Positions 26,346 to 37,877 are shown, counted from the stretch's first letter. The stretch: 64,000 bases of DNA from Leptolyngbya sp. FACHB-261 (GCF_014696065.1 NZ_JACJPL010000032.1:1-64000); one strand, 5' to 3'. The notes: generated by a model from the letters alone, not told the origin. Made by a program: numbers and translations.

Positions 26346-28448
26346 ATGCTAGGCAAGATACTGGACGGGCGCTATGAAGTTGTCCGAGTCCTGGGTATGG
26401 GAGGATTCAGCCAGACTTATATCGCTCGCGACATGCGTCGCCCTGGGCAGCCAACCTGTGTGGTCAAGCACCTTAAACCTGTTCTGGGTAATCCTAGCCA
26501 GCTGCAGGCCGCCAAACGGCGATTCATCAGTGAGGCTGAAACTTTAGAAAAACTAGGTTATCACAACCAGATTCCTCGGCTCCTAGCTCATTTTGAGCAA
26601 GATCAAGAATTTTATTTGGTTCAAGAGTTCATTGAGGGCCATCCGCTCGGTGCTGAGTTACGAGCTGGTGAGCGCTGGAGTGAACGGCAAGTTGTACAGC
26701 TTCTACACGAGATTTTGAGCATTCTAGAGTTTGTACATAGCTATAAGGTCATCCATCGGGACATCAAACCAAGCAATATTATTAGACGCCAGCAAGATAA
26801 ACACTTAGTTCTAATTGATTTTGGCGCAGTCAAGCAGTTAAGGGCTCAACCTCTCACAGGGCAAGAATTACCGAGCGCCACGATTGCCATTGGTACCTTA
26901 GGCTACATGCCGACTGAGCAAGGACAGGGCAAGCCACGTCCCAGTAGTGACCTCTATGCTTTAGGTGTCATTGCAATTCAAGCACTAACCGGTTTGGCCC
27001 CCAGCCAATTTCAAGAAGATGCCGAAACAGGAGAGCTTGTCTGGGAGCCGCACGCCCAGGTAAGCCCAGAGCTAGCTCATATTCTTAGTCGGATGGTGCG
27101 ATACCATTTCAAAGAGCGTTATCCGTCAGCAACTGCAACCTTACAAGCCCTTCAACCTCTTATTAAGCTGCTGGGAGCAGAGCTGCTCTTGCCTAGCCTC
27201 GCTTTTCCTTCAAGACAACTAGAGACTTTAGCTGAACTCGCGCCTACCGGACAAGATGAACTGCGGAAACCGGTTACAGTCACTCAGGCCAAGCACTCAG
27301 CTCCGACGCAGACTACAATCCCAGTTGCTCCAGCACAGGCAATACAAGCATCTCAGGTCTATCCCCGTCATAAGCGGCTAGCTCTATTTCTGGGTTTAGG
27401 AACCGGTATTGCTACGGCTATTGGTATTAGCATTTACTATGCCGTGCAGCTTAAGCCTGAAATCAATGCCCAAGAGAATGCCATTAGCTCTCCAACCTCC
27501 ACGGCTTCTCTCACAGCCCTCAAACCAAGCCAACAATTTTTGGGGCATAATGATGCGGTTTGGTCAGTGTTGATCACACCGGATGGCCAGAGCTTAATCA
27601 GCGGGGGCGAAGACCGTCAAATCAAGCTGTGGAACTTAAGTACTGGCCAGTTATTGCGCACCCTTAGCGGCCATACTAGCGCTATCAAATCTTTAGCACT
27701 CAGTCCCGATGGACAGACTTTAGTCAGTGGCAGTTATAAGAATATCAATCTCTGGGATTTAAAGACGGGTCAGCAATTAGCTAGCTTAGCAGAACACACT
27801 GACACTGTCTGGGCACTTGCGATTAGTTCTGACGGAAAAACTCTTGCTAGTGGTAGCGCAGATAGAAGTATTAAACTCTGGGATTTGCCCAGTGGCAAAT
27901 TACGACGTAGCTGGTTCGGACACGCAGACTGGATTTTTGCCCTTGCTATCAGCCCCGATGGTAATACTTTAGCCAGTGGCAGTCGAGATAATACGATTAA
28001 GCTTTGGGACTTGCGTACAGGCCAGGCTCGACGGACCTTGTCGGGGCATTTAGGAACAATCCGCTGCTTAGCTATTAGTCCAAACGGGCAAGTTTTAGCC
28101 AGTAGCAGTTGGGATAAAACGATCAGGGTTTGGGACCTCAACACAGGGAAACCACTAAACACTTTGGCAGGTCACACTGGCCAAGTGGTCACAATTGCCA
28201 TTAGTCCAGACGGCAAAACCTTAGCTAGCGGCAGTATTGACAACACGATTAAGCTTTGGGATTTGTCTACGGGAAAACTACTTCATACTCTCTCTGGCCA
28301 TACTAATTGGGTGTTATCTGTCGCCTTTAGTCCTGATGGCAAACTACTCGCTAGTAGCAGTAAGGATAAAACCGTCCAGCTTTGGCCTCTGAATCAAGTT
28401 AATCTTAACTCGCCAGATACTGGAGAAAATGAGCCTAGGACTAACTAG
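26346..28448 (+). CDS. Membrane Ser/Thr protein kinase with WD40 propeller
   Basis: 700-residue receptor-like kinase. A Hanks-type kinase domain fills about 1-275, with the glycine loop LGMGGFSQTY, the catalytic loop IHRDIKPSN and LIDFGAVK (DFG). A single membrane helix (about 345-367) follows. Seven WD40 repeats, each of the form GHxxxVxxLAxSPDGxxLASGSxDxTIKLWDL, cover about 398-690 and should close one beta-propeller. The topology puts the propeller on the far side of the membrane. Such kinase-WD40 fusions are frequent in cyanobacteria and usually have unknown ligands. It has a separate upstream region of 234 bases and no close operon partner. Confidence 0.93.
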   Translation: MLGKILDGRYEVVRVLGMGGFSQTYIARDMRRPGQPTCVVKHLKPVLGNPSQLQAAKRRFISEAETLEKLGYHNQIPRLLAHFEQDQEFYLVQEFIEGHPLGAELRAGERWSERQVVQLLHEILSILEFVHSYKVIHRDIKPSNIIRRQQDKHLVLIDFGAVKQLRAQPLTGQELPSATIAIGTLGYMPTEQGQGKPRPSSDLYALGVIAIQALTGLAPSQFQEDAETGELVWEPHAQVSPELAHILSRMVRYHFKERYPSATATLQALQPLIKLLGAELLLPSLAFPSRQLETLAELAPTGQDELRKPVTVTQAKHSAPTQTTIPVAPAQAIQASQVYPRHKRLALFLGLGTGIATAIGISIYYAVQLKPEINAQENAISSPTSTASLTALKPSQQFLGHNDAVWSVLITPDGQSLISGGEDRQIKLWNLSTGQLLRTLSGHTSAIKSLALSPDGQTLVSGSYKNINLWDLKTGQQLASLAEHTDTVWALAISSDGKTLASGSADRSIKLWDLPSGKLRRSWFGHADWIFALAISPDGNTLASGSRDNTIKLWDLRTGQARRTLSGHLGTIRCLAISPNGQVLASSSWDKTIRVWDLNTGKPLNTLAGHTGQVVTIAISPDGKTLASGSIDNTIKLWDLSTGKLLHTLSGHTNWVLSVAFSPDGKLLASSSKDKTVQLWPLNQVNLNSPDTGENEPRTN

Positions 28449-28668
28449 AGCAAAAACTAGCTAACCAAGATTCAGATTCACTTAGTATAAGTTTGCCAAA
28501 TTTAGCGGTACTGTCAAAGTAGGGCTTTCTTTATATAGCCATCTCTGTCTTTTGGCTGAAAGCTGCACTCGATAGGGCCAAGCATAGACAATGCCTTACT
28601 CTTGGTAGAGTCTTTCAATATAGCCAACACGGTACATTAACCTCGCTAAGGCATAGGAGAGAGTACCC

Positions 28669-28965
28669 GTGAGCGATATACCAAAACCAAAAGATGTCCA
28701 GCCCGGTAAAGGTGCTGCTGGTGATCAGTGGGCTGTGCAAATGGCCCAGACAACTGCAGTCAATCCAGTCGACGAGCGCATCCCTTCAGGCGTGGACGTC
28801 GAGCACAACGAAGAACAGGTTGAAGCAGCAGTCGAGAGCGAAGAAGATAGTGGTATCAAAACCACAGATGGCTACGTGATTGACGAGTCTGGCCGTTTGG
28901 ACAACTACGCAGTTGAGCCACAGATGTATGTTGAAGAGCCTGGTGACCTAGGCGACGAGCACTAA
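28669..28965 (+). CDS. Small acidic hypothetical protein
   Basis: 98-residue, very acidic protein starting with GTG behind AGGAGAG. It has no hydrophobic segment. The middle is glutamate/valine-rich (VEHNEEQVEAAVESEED), and the end reads IKTTDGYVIDESGRLDNYAVEPQMYVEEPGDLGDEH in overlapping short motifs. The composition suggests a soluble, partly disordered protein. It is followed by a strong bidirectional terminator. I do not recognise a named family. Confidence 0.65.
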   Translation: MSDIPKPKDVQPGKGAAGDQWAVQMAQTTAVNPVDERIPSGVDVEHNEEQVEAAVESEEDSGIKTTDGYVIDESGRLDNYAVEPQMYVEEPGDLGDEH

Positions 28966-29030
28966 ACCTGGATAACAAACTCGTTTAGACCCATCCATTC
29001 AATCAAAAGAAACAACACAACAGATACAAG

Positions 29031-29065
29031 AAAGAGCGCCGACTAAGATTAGGTCGGCGCTCTTT
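29031..29065. terminator. Bidirectional rho-independent terminator
   Basis: AAAGAGCGCCGAC (29031-29043) pairs perfectly with GTCGGCGCTCTTT (29053-29065), a 13-bp stem with a 9-base loop. A-runs on one side and T-runs on the other give U-tails in both directions. It separates the plus-strand acidic protein gene from convergent clpC. Confidence 0.92.
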
Positions 29066-29115
29066 TCAAGCTTTATTTTAAGCGAGGCTGCTTAGCAGCC
29101 TCGCCAAACTTTGCT

Positions 29116-31611
29116 TTAGGTGGAGGGCAATAGCTGGCGTTGGTCATCTGAACCCGCGATAGCCGGAGCTTCGCCAGGGGTGCAGACTACCTTGCCTTCC
29201 TCATCTACATCCACTAGGACACTAGCTCCTTCGCGGACACGACCAGAAAGGATCTCCTCCGCCAAGCTGTCCTCTAGCAGGCGCATGATGGCGCGCCGTA
29301 AAGGACGAGCACCATAGCTGGGGTTGTAGCCCTCTTCAACCAAGCGATCCTTAAAGCGCTCAGTTACAGCCAGGTTAATGTTCTGCTCTTTGAGGCGATT
29401 GACGACTTCCTTCAACAGGATATCGGCAATTTCCTTGACTTCGATCTTGCTGAGCTGGCGGAAGACAATGATCTCATCCAAGCGGTTTAGGAACTCAGGA
29501 CGGAAGTACTGCTTGAGTTCTTCGTTCACTAGAGACCGGATCCGTGTGTACTGAGAGTCTTCTTGGCTTTCAGCGAAGTCGAAGCCGAGACCGCCGCCGC
29601 CCTTCTCGATCACCTTCGAACCAATGTTCGAGGTCATGATCAGCAACGTGTTCTTGAAGTCAACCGTGCGACCCTTGGCGTCGGTCAGACGACCGTCTTC
29701 CAAGATCTGCAAGAGCATGTTGAAGACGTCAGGGTGCGCTTTTTCAATTTCGTCAAACAGCACTACTGTGTAGGGCCGACGACGCACGGCCTCAGTTAGC
29801 TGGCCGCCCTCGTTATAACCGACATAGCCAGGAGGCGAACCAATTAACTTAGAAACCGTGTGCCGCTCCATGAACTCCGACATATCCAGTCGGATCATGG
29901 CATCCTCAGAACCGAAGAAGTAGGCAGCCAATGACTTCGCCAACTCGGTCTTACCTACACCCGTAGGACCAGAGAAGATAAAGCTAGCGATTGGGCGGTT
30001 GGGGTTCTTGAGACCGACTCTAGCCCGACGAATGGCGCGAGAAATTGCTTTCACCGCTTCGTCTTGACCAACTAAGCGTTGATGCAGCGTGTCTTCCATG
30101 TGCATCAGCTTCTCGGACTCGGATTCAGTCAGCTTGCTGACAGGAACACCAGTCCAGGAGGAGACAATGTGAGCGATGTCTTCTTCAGACACCACTGGCA
30201 TCTCACCATCACCGTTAGTGCTGACCTCAGTCTTCTTAGCCTGAGCAATGGCGCGGATCTCAGCCTTGATCTCCATTTCCCGATCGCGCAGTTCGCCTGC
30301 CCGGTCGAAGTCCTGAGAGCGAACGGCATCGTCCTTGTCTTTGAGAACCTGGCGCAGCTCTTTATCCAATTCCTTGGCAGCCGGAGGCAGCTGAGAATTG
30401 ATTAGACGAACCCGCGAACCTGCTTCATCAACCAGGTCAATCGCCTTATCTGGCAAGAAGCGATCCGAGATGTAGCGATCCGAGAGTTTGGCCGCAGCGA
30501 AAAGGGCCTCATCAGAGATCTTCAGCTTGTGGTGCTGCTCGTAGCGATCGCGCAGACCAAAAAGGATCTCAATAGTCTCATCAACCGTGGGTTCACCAAC
30601 CATCACTGGCTGGAAGCGCCGCTCTAGAGCAGCATCCCGTTCAATGTGCTTGCGGTACTCATCCAGGGTGGTGGCCCCAATGCACTGCAATTCACCCCGA
30701 GCCAGAGCTGGCTTGAGGATGTTAGCAGCATCAATAGCACCTTCGGCAGCACCAGCCCCAATCAGAGTGTGCACCTCGTCAATCACCAGGATCACGTTCG
30801 CGGCTGAACGGATCTCATCCATGATCTTCTTGAGGCGCTCTTCAAATTCACCGCGATACTTCGTACCTGCAACTAGCAAGCCGATGTCAAGGGTGACTAC
30901 ACGCTTCTCTTGGAGAATGTCGGGGACATCACCATTAGCGATGCGTTGAGCTAAACCTTCAGCGATTGCTGTCTTACCAACGCCCGGTTCGCCGATCAAT
31001 ACCGGGTTGTTCTTGGTACGACGGCCAAGGATTTGAATGACCCGTTCGATTTCTCTCTGACGGCCCACAACGGGATCGAGCTTGCCCTCACCAGCCATCT
31101 GGGTAAGGTTAGAACCAAACTCATCCAGGGTCGGCGTCTTGGTACGTCCCTGCGAGCCACCCGAGGTGACTTCTGCAGTTTCACCCAACATCCGAATCAC
31201 CTGAGTGCGAACCTTAGAAAGATCAACACCTAGGTTTTCCAATACTCGAGCAGCAACGCCCTCACCTTCACGAATGAGGCCTAGAAGCAAGTGCTCGGTG
31301 CCAATGTAGTTGTGACCTAATTGACGCGCTTCTTCGAGAGAAAGCTCTAGAACACGCTTGGCACGGGGGGTGAACGGGATCTCTACGGCAACAAAGCCTG
31401 AGCCCCGACCAATGATTTTTTCGACTTCAATCCTGGCGTCTTTCAGATTGACGCCCATGGATTTCAGCACTTTGGCGGCGACGCCGGTCCCTTCTCCAAT
31501 AAGCCCTAGTAAAATTTGCTCGGTGCCAACGAAGTTGTGACCCAGGCGACGTGCTTCCTCCTGGGCCAGCATGATCACCTTGATGGCTTTCTCGGTAAAG
31601 CGTTCAAACAT
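29116..31611 (-). CDS. clpC: ATP-dependent Clp protease ATPase subunit ClpC
   Basis: 831-residue Hsp100 unfoldase that feeds proteins to the ClpP/ClpR peptidase. It has two N-terminal Clp repeats (about 1-150), a first AAA+ module with [13 protein letters not shown], a UVR-type middle region ([19 protein letters not shown]) and a second AAA+ module with [13 protein letters not shown]. The length and UVR segment separate ClpC from ClpB and ClpA. The gene is monocistronic by spacing, ends at a strong terminator and has a 168-base upstream region. Confidence 0.97.
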   Translation of the reverse strand: MFERFTEKAIKVIMLAQEEARRLGHNFVGTEQILLGLIGEGTGVAAKVLKSMGVNLKDARIEVEKIIGRGSGFVAVEIPFTPRAKRVLELSLEEARQLGHNYIGTEHLLLGLIREGEGVAARVLENLGVDLSKVRTQVIRMLGETAEVTSGGSQGRTKTPTLDEFGSNLTQMAGEGKLDPVVGRQREIERVIQILGRRTKNNPVLIGEPGVGKTAIAEGLAQRIANGDVPDILQEKRVVTLDIGLLVAGTKYRGEFEERLKKIMDEIRSAANVILVIDEVHTLIGAGAAEGAIDAANILKPALARGELQCIGATTLDEYRKHIERDAALERRFQPVMVGEPTVDETIEILFGLRDRYEQHHKLKISDEALFAAAKLSDRYISDRFLPDKAIDLVDEAGSRVRLINSQLPPAAKELDKELRQVLKDKDDAVRSQDFDRAGELRDREMEIKAEIRAIAQAKKTEVSTNGDGEMPVVSEEDIAHIVSSWTGVPVSKLTESESEKLMHMEDTLHQRLVGQDEAVKAISRAIRRARVGLKNPNRPIASFIFSGPTGVGKTELAKSLAAYFFGSEDAMIRLDMSEFMERHTVSKLIGSPPGYVGYNEGGQLTEAVRRRPYTVVLFDEIEKAHPDVFNMLLQILEDGRLTDAKGRTVDFKNTLLIMTSNIGSKVIEKGGGGLGFDFAESQEDSQYTRIRSLVNEELKQYFRPEFLNRLDEIIVFRQLSKIEVKEIADILLKEVVNRLKEQNINLAVTERFKDRLVEEGYNPSYGARPLRRAIMRLLEDSLAEEILSGRVREGASVLVDVDEEGKVVCTPGEAPAIAGSDDQRQLLPST

Positions 31612-31779
31612 GGCGCGTTAACACTCACCTGCTGCGTGCTGGTAATGGCAATCCTAACACAGGGTTACAGTTCGCTATCGCAGCCTAAAGCGACTGTCTT
31701 GCCCTGTAGGGATCAACGCCGATTGCGCAGGGGCTAACGTCTGCCCGAAGATGGATTTGCAACTAATGCAATTAAAGTA

Positions 31780-32349
31780 CTAATCAGACCGAAGAATTGT
31801 GACCAAGCCAGGCTCAGCTTGCAAAGTCCAACCTTGAACTTTCAAGTTGATTTCACATCGCCGCCATTGACCATTGAGCGAGTCAACAAATTCTGGTTGA
31901 TTTAGTCCCGAACGCCAGAGTACCAGACCGTCCTCCCCCGTGTCAGGATAATATCCTCGTCGTCGCCCCACTTCCTTAAAACCGTACTGGCCATAGAGAT
32001 TCAGGGCAGGCGTGTTAGAAACGCGGACTTCTAAGGTTGCCCACGCTAAACCTAAGCCTCTAGCCTGATTGAGTAAGCTCCACAGCAGCAGCGAACCCAG
32101 ACCGCGTCGTCGCTGGTCTGGATGAACAGCCAATAGAGTAATGTGAGCTTCTTCGACAATGCTCCACAGGCAACCCATCGCCACAAGGTTTGCCTGTGCA
32201 AAAACACCTAGTAAAATGCTGCGGTCGCTGGCCAATTCTCTTTGGTAAGCCGCTGGGGCCCAAAACCCCCCTAGGCAAACTTGGTCCAAGGCAATAATTT
32301 GAGGCAGGCAGGCCTCAGTCAGGGGCGTAAGCGTCAGAGTAGAAAGCAC
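31780..32349 (-). CDS. rimI: Ribosomal protein S18-alanine N-acetyltransferase (RimI-like)
   Basis: 189-residue GNAT acetyltransferase. The acetyl-CoA loop is visible as VHPDQRRRGLGSLLL (about 76-90), followed by LEVRVSNTPALNLYGQYGFKEVGRRRGYY, a RimI-type pattern. RimI acetylates the N-terminus of ribosomal protein S18 and is often annotated with the tsa genes; tsaE is 10 kb away here. The C-terminus is about 40 residues longer than typical RimI. It is divergent from lysA with a 176-base gap. Confidence 0.85.
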   Translation of the reverse strand: MLSTLTLTPLTEACLPQIIALDQVCLGGFWAPAAYQRELASDRSILLGVFAQANLVAMGCLWSIVEEAHITLLAVHPDQRRRGLGSLLLWSLLNQARGLGLAWATLEVRVSNTPALNLYGQYGFKEVGRRRGYYPDTGEDGLVLWRSGLNQPEFVDSLNGQWRRCEINLKVQGWTLQAEPGLVTILRSD

Positions 32350-32525
32350 CGAAGCAGTTTTAGAAAGCAGCTAGTGTGAAGTTGAGATGAGACGGTGCTT
32401 ACACAACACCGGGTGCCGGTCCATTCTGGTAAGGCACAGTTGTACTCTAATGCTAGAGTAGTTAGCTTTGTTGCCGCTCCCCCACTCTTTCAGCACAACC
32501 CACCGCCGGAGAATTCGAGAAGATT

Positions 32526-33887
32526 ATGGTGCTGCCGACTGCTAGTCAAGTCACTGCCGAAGCCATTTCCCCTAACCAGCAACTTCTGCCTCTGACTGCC
32601 CATATCAACGACAGCAACCACTTAGAGGTAGGGGGATGCGACGTGGTTGACCTGGTAGAGCAGTTTGGCTCACCGCTCTACATTCTTGATGAAACAACCC
32701 TACGCACTGCCGCTGCCCAATATCGAGATAGCTTCCGCACCTACTATCCAGGACCATCTCAAGTCATTTACGCTTCCAAAGCCTGGAGTTGCTTGGCGGT
32801 TTGCGCGCTGGTTAACAGTGAGGGTTTGGGCATTGATGTAGTTTCAGCAGGGGAACTTTATACTGCGCTGGAGGCAGGCGTCAGCCCGGAGGTCATCTAC
32901 TTCCACGGCAACAACAAATCTCAAAGCGAACTGGAGTACGCGCTGCAGGTCGGTTGTGTTGTGGTCGTCGACAACCAATTGGAGTTGGAAACGCTAGCAG
33001 CCCTCGCTCAAGGCCAGGAGCAAAGACCGCGGGTGATGATCCGAGTAACTCCAGGCATCGAGTGTCACACTCACGAGTACATTCGCACCGGCCACTTAGA
33101 TAGCAAGTTTGGCTTTGATCCCAACCAACTTTTGAGTGTCTTTGAGTATCTGAGCCAAGCTCCTCAACTCCAGTTTTTGGGTCTGCATGCCCACATTGGT
33201 TCGCAAATCTTTGAACTGGAACCACATCAAGACTTAGGCCGTGTGTTGACTGAGTGGTTAGCGAAAGCAGCCAGCTATGGCTTAGAAGTCAGCGAGCTGA
33301 ATATCGGCGGTGGTTTGGGGATTCGTTATGTTGAGTCCGATGACCCCCCTAGCATTGCTCAGTGGGTACAGATAGTAAGCGCTGGTGTTGTCGCTGGCTG
33401 CGAAGCAGCAGGTGTTGCCTTACCCAAGTTGCTGAGCGAACCAGGCCGTTCGCTGGTAGGCCCTGCCTGTATTACGGCTTATCGCGTTGGGAGTCGTAAA
33501 ACAGTCCCCGGTATTCGCACCTACATTGCTGTAGATGGGGGTATGTCTGATAACCCTCGCCCAATTACTTATCAATCTCGATATCAAGCTCTGCTAGCTA
33601 ACCGTATGCGTGGGACTGCATCGACTACGGTTACAATCGCGGGCAAGCATTGCGAGTCAGGTGATATTCTGATCCGGGACATTGAGCTGAGCGACCCACA
33701 AAGCGGCGACGTCCTCGTCGTGCCGGGGACTGGAGCCTACAATTACAGCATGGCTTCTAACTACAATCGCGTTCCTCGTCCAGCAGCAGTCTTAGTGAAT
33801 GCTGGTGAGGCTAGTCTGATTTTGAGGCGAGAAACTCAAGCAGACCTACTGCGTCAGGATGTCTTACCAGAACGGTTGCGCGGTTGA
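32526..33887 (+). CDS. lysA: Diaminopimelate decarboxylase
   Basis: LysA converts meso-diaminopimelate to lysine, the last step of lysine synthesis. The 453-residue protein has the PLP-binding lysine in VIYASKAWS (K85), the HIGSQIF glycine/histidine block, the cofactor-phosphate motif NIGGGLGI and the late CESGD and YNYSMASNYN motifs. It is the first of three plus-strand genes leading to cdaA and uppS, with an 87-base gap to cdaA. Confidence 0.95.
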   Translation: MVLPTASQVTAEAISPNQQLLPLTAHINDSNHLEVGGCDVVDLVEQFGSPLYILDETTLRTAAAQYRDSFRTYYPGPSQVIYASKAWSCLAVCALVNSEGLGIDVVSAGELYTALEAGVSPEVIYFHGNNKSQSELEYALQVGCVVVVDNQLELETLAALAQGQEQRPRVMIRVTPGIECHTHEYIRTGHLDSKFGFDPNQLLSVFEYLSQAPQLQFLGLHAHIGSQIFELEPHQDLGRVLTEWLAKAASYGLEVSELNIGGGLGIRYVESDDPPSIAQWVQIVSAGVVAGCEAAGVALPKLLSEPGRSLVGPACITAYRVGSRKTVPGIRTYIAVDGGMSDNPRPITYQSRYQALLANRMRGTASTTVTIAGKHCESGDILIRDIELSDPQSGDVLVVPGTGAYNYSMASNYNRVPRPAAVLVNAGEASLILRRETQADLLRQDVLPERLRG

Positions 33888-33974
33888 TCGTCGCCAGTGG
33901 CAATTTGGCTTAACCAGACTTTACAGAATCTGTAAACGGTTCAGACTGATTCGAGCAGACTCAATTGAAAGCAG

Positions 33975-34907
33975 GTGTGGGAGCGTTGGCTGGCTAGCAT
34001 CAACATTGACTGGGCAGCGTCCCTGCGCAGCGTCATTGATGTTGGAGCTGTTCTAGCTCTAACTTACGTGGTGCTGTTGGTGATTGGTGAACGGCGCACC
34101 CTCTGGATGGTGCGGGGATTTATTCTGCTCATGTTGGCCTCTGCGCTGACGGCACCAAATCCTCCCTGGCTCGGCTTACCCTTGCTCCATTTCATGCTGG
34201 ACAAGCTTCTAATTGGTGCAGCTGTGGCTATGGCTGTCAGCCTCCAGTCAGAGCTACGCCGCTTCCTAGAACTGCTCGGGCAAGGGGAATTTACAAAGCT
34301 GTTTCAGCCCAATCGTGGTCTCTCATTAACCTCCAACAGTGTTGTTGATGAGATTGTTGATGCGGTCAAAGAACTTTCACAGAACCGAATTGGAGCATTG
34401 ATTATTCTGGAGACTGGCTATCCGATTGATGAGCGGGATTTCTCAGTGCCAGGGGTGCGCATCAATGCCGACCTGTCTAAGGAACTGTTGCAAAGCATTT
34501 TTCAGACCACAACTCTGCTGCATGATGGGGCTGTGTTGCTGCGAGATTCTCGAATTGTGGCAGCAGGCGTAATTCTGCCTATCTCTGAACGCACAGCCTC
34601 ACGGCAATTGGGAACCCGCCACCGGGCGGCTATGGGTATTACCGAGCGAGTGGAAAACTGTATATGCATCGTGGTCTCAGAGGAGACAGGTTCGATTTCC
34701 CTAGCAGAGATGGGATCGCTGAACCGACCTTTAACCAGCGCCAAGTTGAAAGAACTACTGGAAAAGCATTTTGTCCGCAGCACGGAGCGAGAGGCAGTCA
34801 CTACTGGACTGCGCGGTTTGAAGCGCGAGATCTGGAGCTTGGGTAAACTAATTGCTCGTTCGCTCAAGTCCCGTTTGTCAGCGTCTGAGGAGGCCCGGAA
34901 GAAATGA
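33975..34907 (+). CDS. cdaA: Diadenylate cyclase CdaA
   Basis: Makes the second messenger cyclic-di-AMP from two ATP. The 310-residue protein has three N-terminal membrane helices (about 22-38, 47-60 and 76-92) and a DisA_N catalytic domain with DGA at 184-186 and RHR at 215-217. The start is GTG 33975 (MWERWLAS). A 70-residue basic C-terminal tail is longer than in Firmicutes CdaA. It overlaps uppS by 4 bases (ATGA). The usual regulator gene cdaR is absent. Cyclic-di-AMP is linked to osmotic and wall control, which fits a neighbour that supplies the wall lipid carrier. Confidence 0.94.
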   Translation: MWERWLASINIDWAASLRSVIDVGAVLALTYVVLLVIGERRTLWMVRGFILLMLASALTAPNPPWLGLPLLHFMLDKLLIGAAVAMAVSLQSELRRFLELLGQGEFTKLFQPNRGLSLTSNSVVDEIVDAVKELSQNRIGALIILETGYPIDERDFSVPGVRINADLSKELLQSIFQTTTLLHDGAVLLRDSRIVAAGVILPISERTASRQLGTRHRAAMGITERVENCICIVVSEETGSISLAEMGSLNRPLTSAKLKELLEKHFVRSTEREAVTTGLRGLKREIWSLGKLIARSLKSRLSASEEARKK

Positions 34908-35680
34908 TAGGAAAAGAGGTCAGGGTGGAGTCAACTCGGCTGCGCGACCGGCCCACAGACCTGGACCCTCTGCGCTTACCTGCCCATGTGGCAGTGATCA
35001 TGGATGGTAACGGCCGATGGGCCAAAGGCCGGGGCCAGCCCCGAATCTTTGGTCACCGTCGGGGTGTGGATATCCTCAAGGATCTGCTGCGCTGCTGTAA
35101 GGATTGGGGTATTGGCACGCTCACTGCTTACGCCTTCTCCACTGAGAACTGGGGGCGTCCTATTGAAGAAGTTGACTTTCTAATGCTGTTGTTCGAGCGC
35201 GTTCTGCGACGAGAACTGCGTGAGATGATGCTGGAAGGGGTCAAAATCTCTTTTGTTGGCGATTTGCAGGCTTTGCCCCGTTCACTCCAGAGTGAAATCG
35301 AGCAGGCTATGACTCAAACCAAGGACAACACGGCGGTTGAGTTTGTAGTGGCAACGAACTACGGCGGCCGTCAAGAAATCCTACAAGCTTGTCGTCAGCT
35401 AGCCGCTCAAGCCCAGCGAGGCGAGTTGGATCCCGCTCAGATCAATGATGCCCTGTTTGAGAAGCACCTCTATACTGCTGGCACCCAAGACCCGGACTTA
35501 CTGATTCGCACCAGCGGTGAGATGCGACTTTCAAACTTTTTATTGTGGCAGATGGCCTACACGGAGTTGTATGTCACCGACACGCTGTGGCCAGACTTTG
35601 ACCGTGCTGAATTTCATCAGGCGCTGCTAGCCTACCAAGCCCGCGAGCGTCGCTTTGGCCGTGTCGAGACTAAGAAGTAG
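34904..35680 (+). CDS. uppS: Undecaprenyl (isoprenyl) diphosphate synthase
   Basis: cis-Prenyltransferase that extends farnesyl diphosphate to the C55 carrier used for peptidoglycan and polysaccharide synthesis. The 258-residue protein has the [17 protein letters not shown] active-site block (D34), the FSTENWGRP motif and the conserved [21 protein letters not shown]-terminal motifs. It overlaps cdaA by 4 bases and ends 70 bases before the likely antiporter start. Confidence 0.96.
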   Translation: MIGKEVRVESTRLRDRPTDLDPLRLPAHVAVIMDGNGRWAKGRGQPRIFGHRRGVDILKDLLRCCKDWGIGTLTAYAFSTENWGRPIEEVDFLMLLFERVLRRELREMMLEGVKISFVGDLQALPRSLQSEIEQAMTQTKDNTAVEFVVATNYGGRQEILQACRQLAAQAQRGELDPAQINDALFEKHLYTAGTQDPDLLIRTSGEMRLSNFLLWQMAYTELYVTDTLWPDFDRAEFHQALLAYQARERRFGRVETKK

Positions 35681-35750
35681 GCTTTAGGGGGGATATCAGA
35701 CGCCCGACTTGTTTTTAGGCTTCTCTTGGCCCCATGCCGGAGAATGCCAA

Positions 35751-37877
35751 GTGCACGTTGAGCCTGTTGTAACATTTGCAGTCCTGCTAGCCGTCATTCT
35801 AGTAGTTCCGCCACTAGTAGAAAAGCTGCGCCTGCCGGGATTAGTTGGGCTCATTGCAGCTGGAGTGCTGTTGGGCCCTCAAGGCATCGGAGTTCTTCAG
35901 GATAAAGACCCTGCCCTCGACCTGCTCTCAACTGTGGGGCTGGTCTATCTAATGTTTGTGGCAGGGCTGGAAGTTGAGATGGAACAGTTCCGGCGGATCA
36001 AGCACCGCTCGGCTCTGTTTGGTCTGTTCACTTTTACTGTTCCTCTGATTATGGGAACAGTTGTTGGAAGGCTGTTTGGCTTCGACTGGGTAGCCTCCAT
36101 TCTGATTGGCTCTCTATTTGCCTCCCACACGCTGCTCGCCTATCCCATTGTCAGCCGCTTGGGTGTGGTCAATAACGAGGCCGTCATGGTCACGATTGGG
36201 GGCACCATTTTTACTGATATTGGCGCCCTGCTAGTTCTGGCCATTTGCGTCGGCGTCCATAAGGGTGACTTTACAGCTGCGTCCCTGGTCCAGCTCTTAG
36301 TGCTTTTGGCACTCTATACTGCTCTGCTGTTATTTGGACTGAACTGGGGTGGCAAACAGTTCTTCCGCCGAACAGGCAACGATGAGGGCAACCAATTCCT
36401 ATTCGTGTTAGTCGCAGTCTTTCTAGCAGCAGTAGGGGCTGAATTAATCGGGGTTGAAAAAATTGTTGGAGCTTTTTTAGCTGGTCTGGCAGTCAATGAA
36501 GTAGTTGGGGAGGGGCCAGTCAAAGAGAAGGTCATTTTCATGGGAACTGTGCTGTTCATTCCCATCTTCTTTATTGACTTGGGCCTGCTGGTTAACATTC
36601 CTGCGTTTGTGCAAAGCCTTGGGGCGCTGGCTCTAACCATAACGGTTGTAGTTGGCCTGATCAGCAGCAAGTTTTTAGCAGCACTCCTAACTCAGTGGGT
36701 CTACAAGTACAGCCGAGCCGAAATGCTGACGATGTGGTCCTTGTCCTTGCCTCAGGTGGCAGCTACCTTGGCGGCTACCCTCGTGGGAGTCCGAGTGGGA
36801 CTGCTCAATGACGCCGTGCTCAACAGCGTGATCGTACTGATGCTGGTCACCTCAACCTTAGGTCCTCTGATCACACGTCAGGCCGGTGCACAACTGGTCT
36901 TGCCAGAGGATGAACTCAGCTCAGAATCAACCCCCTTTCGCTCTACTGCTGATGTTCAGGCCGGACAACCGCTGACTGTTCTAGTACCAATTTCCAACCC
37001 TCAGACCGAGCACTCTTTACTGGAATTGGCGGCCCTCCTGGCAAAGCACGAGGATGGCCGCCTGATCGCACTCTCGATCGCAGTCCCTCGTGACTATTTG
37101 GATTCTCAAAGTGTGACTCTAGACCTTCAGAGCAGTCAGAATTTGTTGGATAAAGCAGAGGCGTTAGGAAGCGAGTTAGGGATTCACACCGAGCCGTTGC
37201 TGCGCATTGATGATTCGGTCTCCCAGGGGATCTGTCGTGCTAGCCGCGAACAAAAGGCTCACCTAATCTTGATGGGTTGGGCAAGCCGCCAGGGACTACG
37301 GGCGCGTCTGTTCGGCGGCGTCATCGACAATGTAATGTGGTTGGCCCATTGCCCCGTCGCTGTTACCCGGTTGCAACAACCGCCTAGAGAGTTGAAACGG
37401 ATCTTAGTACCTGTGGATACTTTGACTGCGGAGTCAGCTAGAGCGATTCACTTTGCCAAGGTATTAGCTAATAGCAATAGTGGTCAAGTTGTTCTGCAGC
37501 ATGTCTGTCCTGCCAGTACCCCACCTGCGATCCGAGAGAAGCTGCAAAAGCGCTTCCTAAACCTGGCGCTAGCTCAATCTCCCCAGGCAGAAGTTACAGT
37601 TGAGATTACTGCCAGCAACAACTTAGTCGGCGCTATTCTCAAGGCCTCTCGCCAAGCGGATTTAGTTGTGCTGCGCTCCGTTCGTCGAAGGGTCCGGGTA
37701 GGAGAAGTGGCAATTGCCGACCTGCCAGCGAAGCTCGCTCGGCAGATTACTTGCTCTTTGGTGATGCTGGGTGAACCCCACCACCTGCATCTAGAGGAGA
37801 CAAGAGCGGCTGTGCCCGTAGATGAGCAACCAATGCCCATAGGCCCAGACGGTAGCTCTCGGCGCCGAAGCCGCTGA
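35751..37877 (+). CDS. Cation/proton antiporter with universal-stress-protein domains
   Basis: 708-residue protein. About 390 residues form a CPA2-type Na+(K+)/H+ exchanger with 11-13 membrane helices, including [20 protein letters not shown] and [17 protein letters not shown]. The C-terminal half has two universal-stress-protein-like domains ([18 protein letters not shown] near 420; [17 protein letters not shown] near 550). The translated frame is open from TTG 35709; GTG 35751 behind GGAGA gives a normal N-terminus. It probably moves sodium or potassium across the cytoplasmic or thylakoid membrane. The 3' end overlaps aroQ on the other strand by 131 bases. Confidence 0.9.
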   Translation: MHVEPVVTFAVLLAVILVVPPLVEKLRLPGLVGLIAAGVLLGPQGIGVLQDKDPALDLLSTVGLVYLMFVAGLEVEMEQFRRIKHRSALFGLFTFTVPLIMGTVVGRLFGFDWVASILIGSLFASHTLLAYPIVSRLGVVNNEAVMVTIGGTIFTDIGALLVLAICVGVHKGDFTAASLVQLLVLLALYTALLLFGLNWGGKQFFRRTGNDEGNQFLFVLVAVFLAAVGAELIGVEKIVGAFLAGLAVNEVVGEGPVKEKVIFMGTVLFIPIFFIDLGLLVNIPAFVQSLGALALTITVVVGLISSKFLAALLTQWVYKYSRAEMLTMWSLSLPQVAATLAATLVGVRVGLLNDAVLNSVIVLMLVTSTLGPLITRQAGAQLVLPEDELSSESTPFRSTADVQAGQPLTVLVPISNPQTEHSLLELAALLAKHEDGRLIALSIAVPRDYLDSQSVTLDLQSSQNLLDKAEALGSELGIHTEPLLRIDDSVSQGICRASREQKAHLILMGWASRQGLRARLFGGVIDNVMWLAHCPVAVTRLQQPPRELKRILVPVDTLTAESARAIHFAKVLANSNSGQVVLQHVCPASTPPAIREKLQKRFLNLALAQSPQAEVTVEITASNNLVGAILKASRQADLVVLRSVRRRVRVGEVAIADLPAKLARQITCSLVMLGEPHHLHLEETRAAVPVDEQPMPIGPDGSSRRRSR

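Noticed and set aside
36314-36670. 118-codon frame antisense to the antiporter
   Set aside because: A shadow of a hydrophobic coding frame; no independent start signal or family match.
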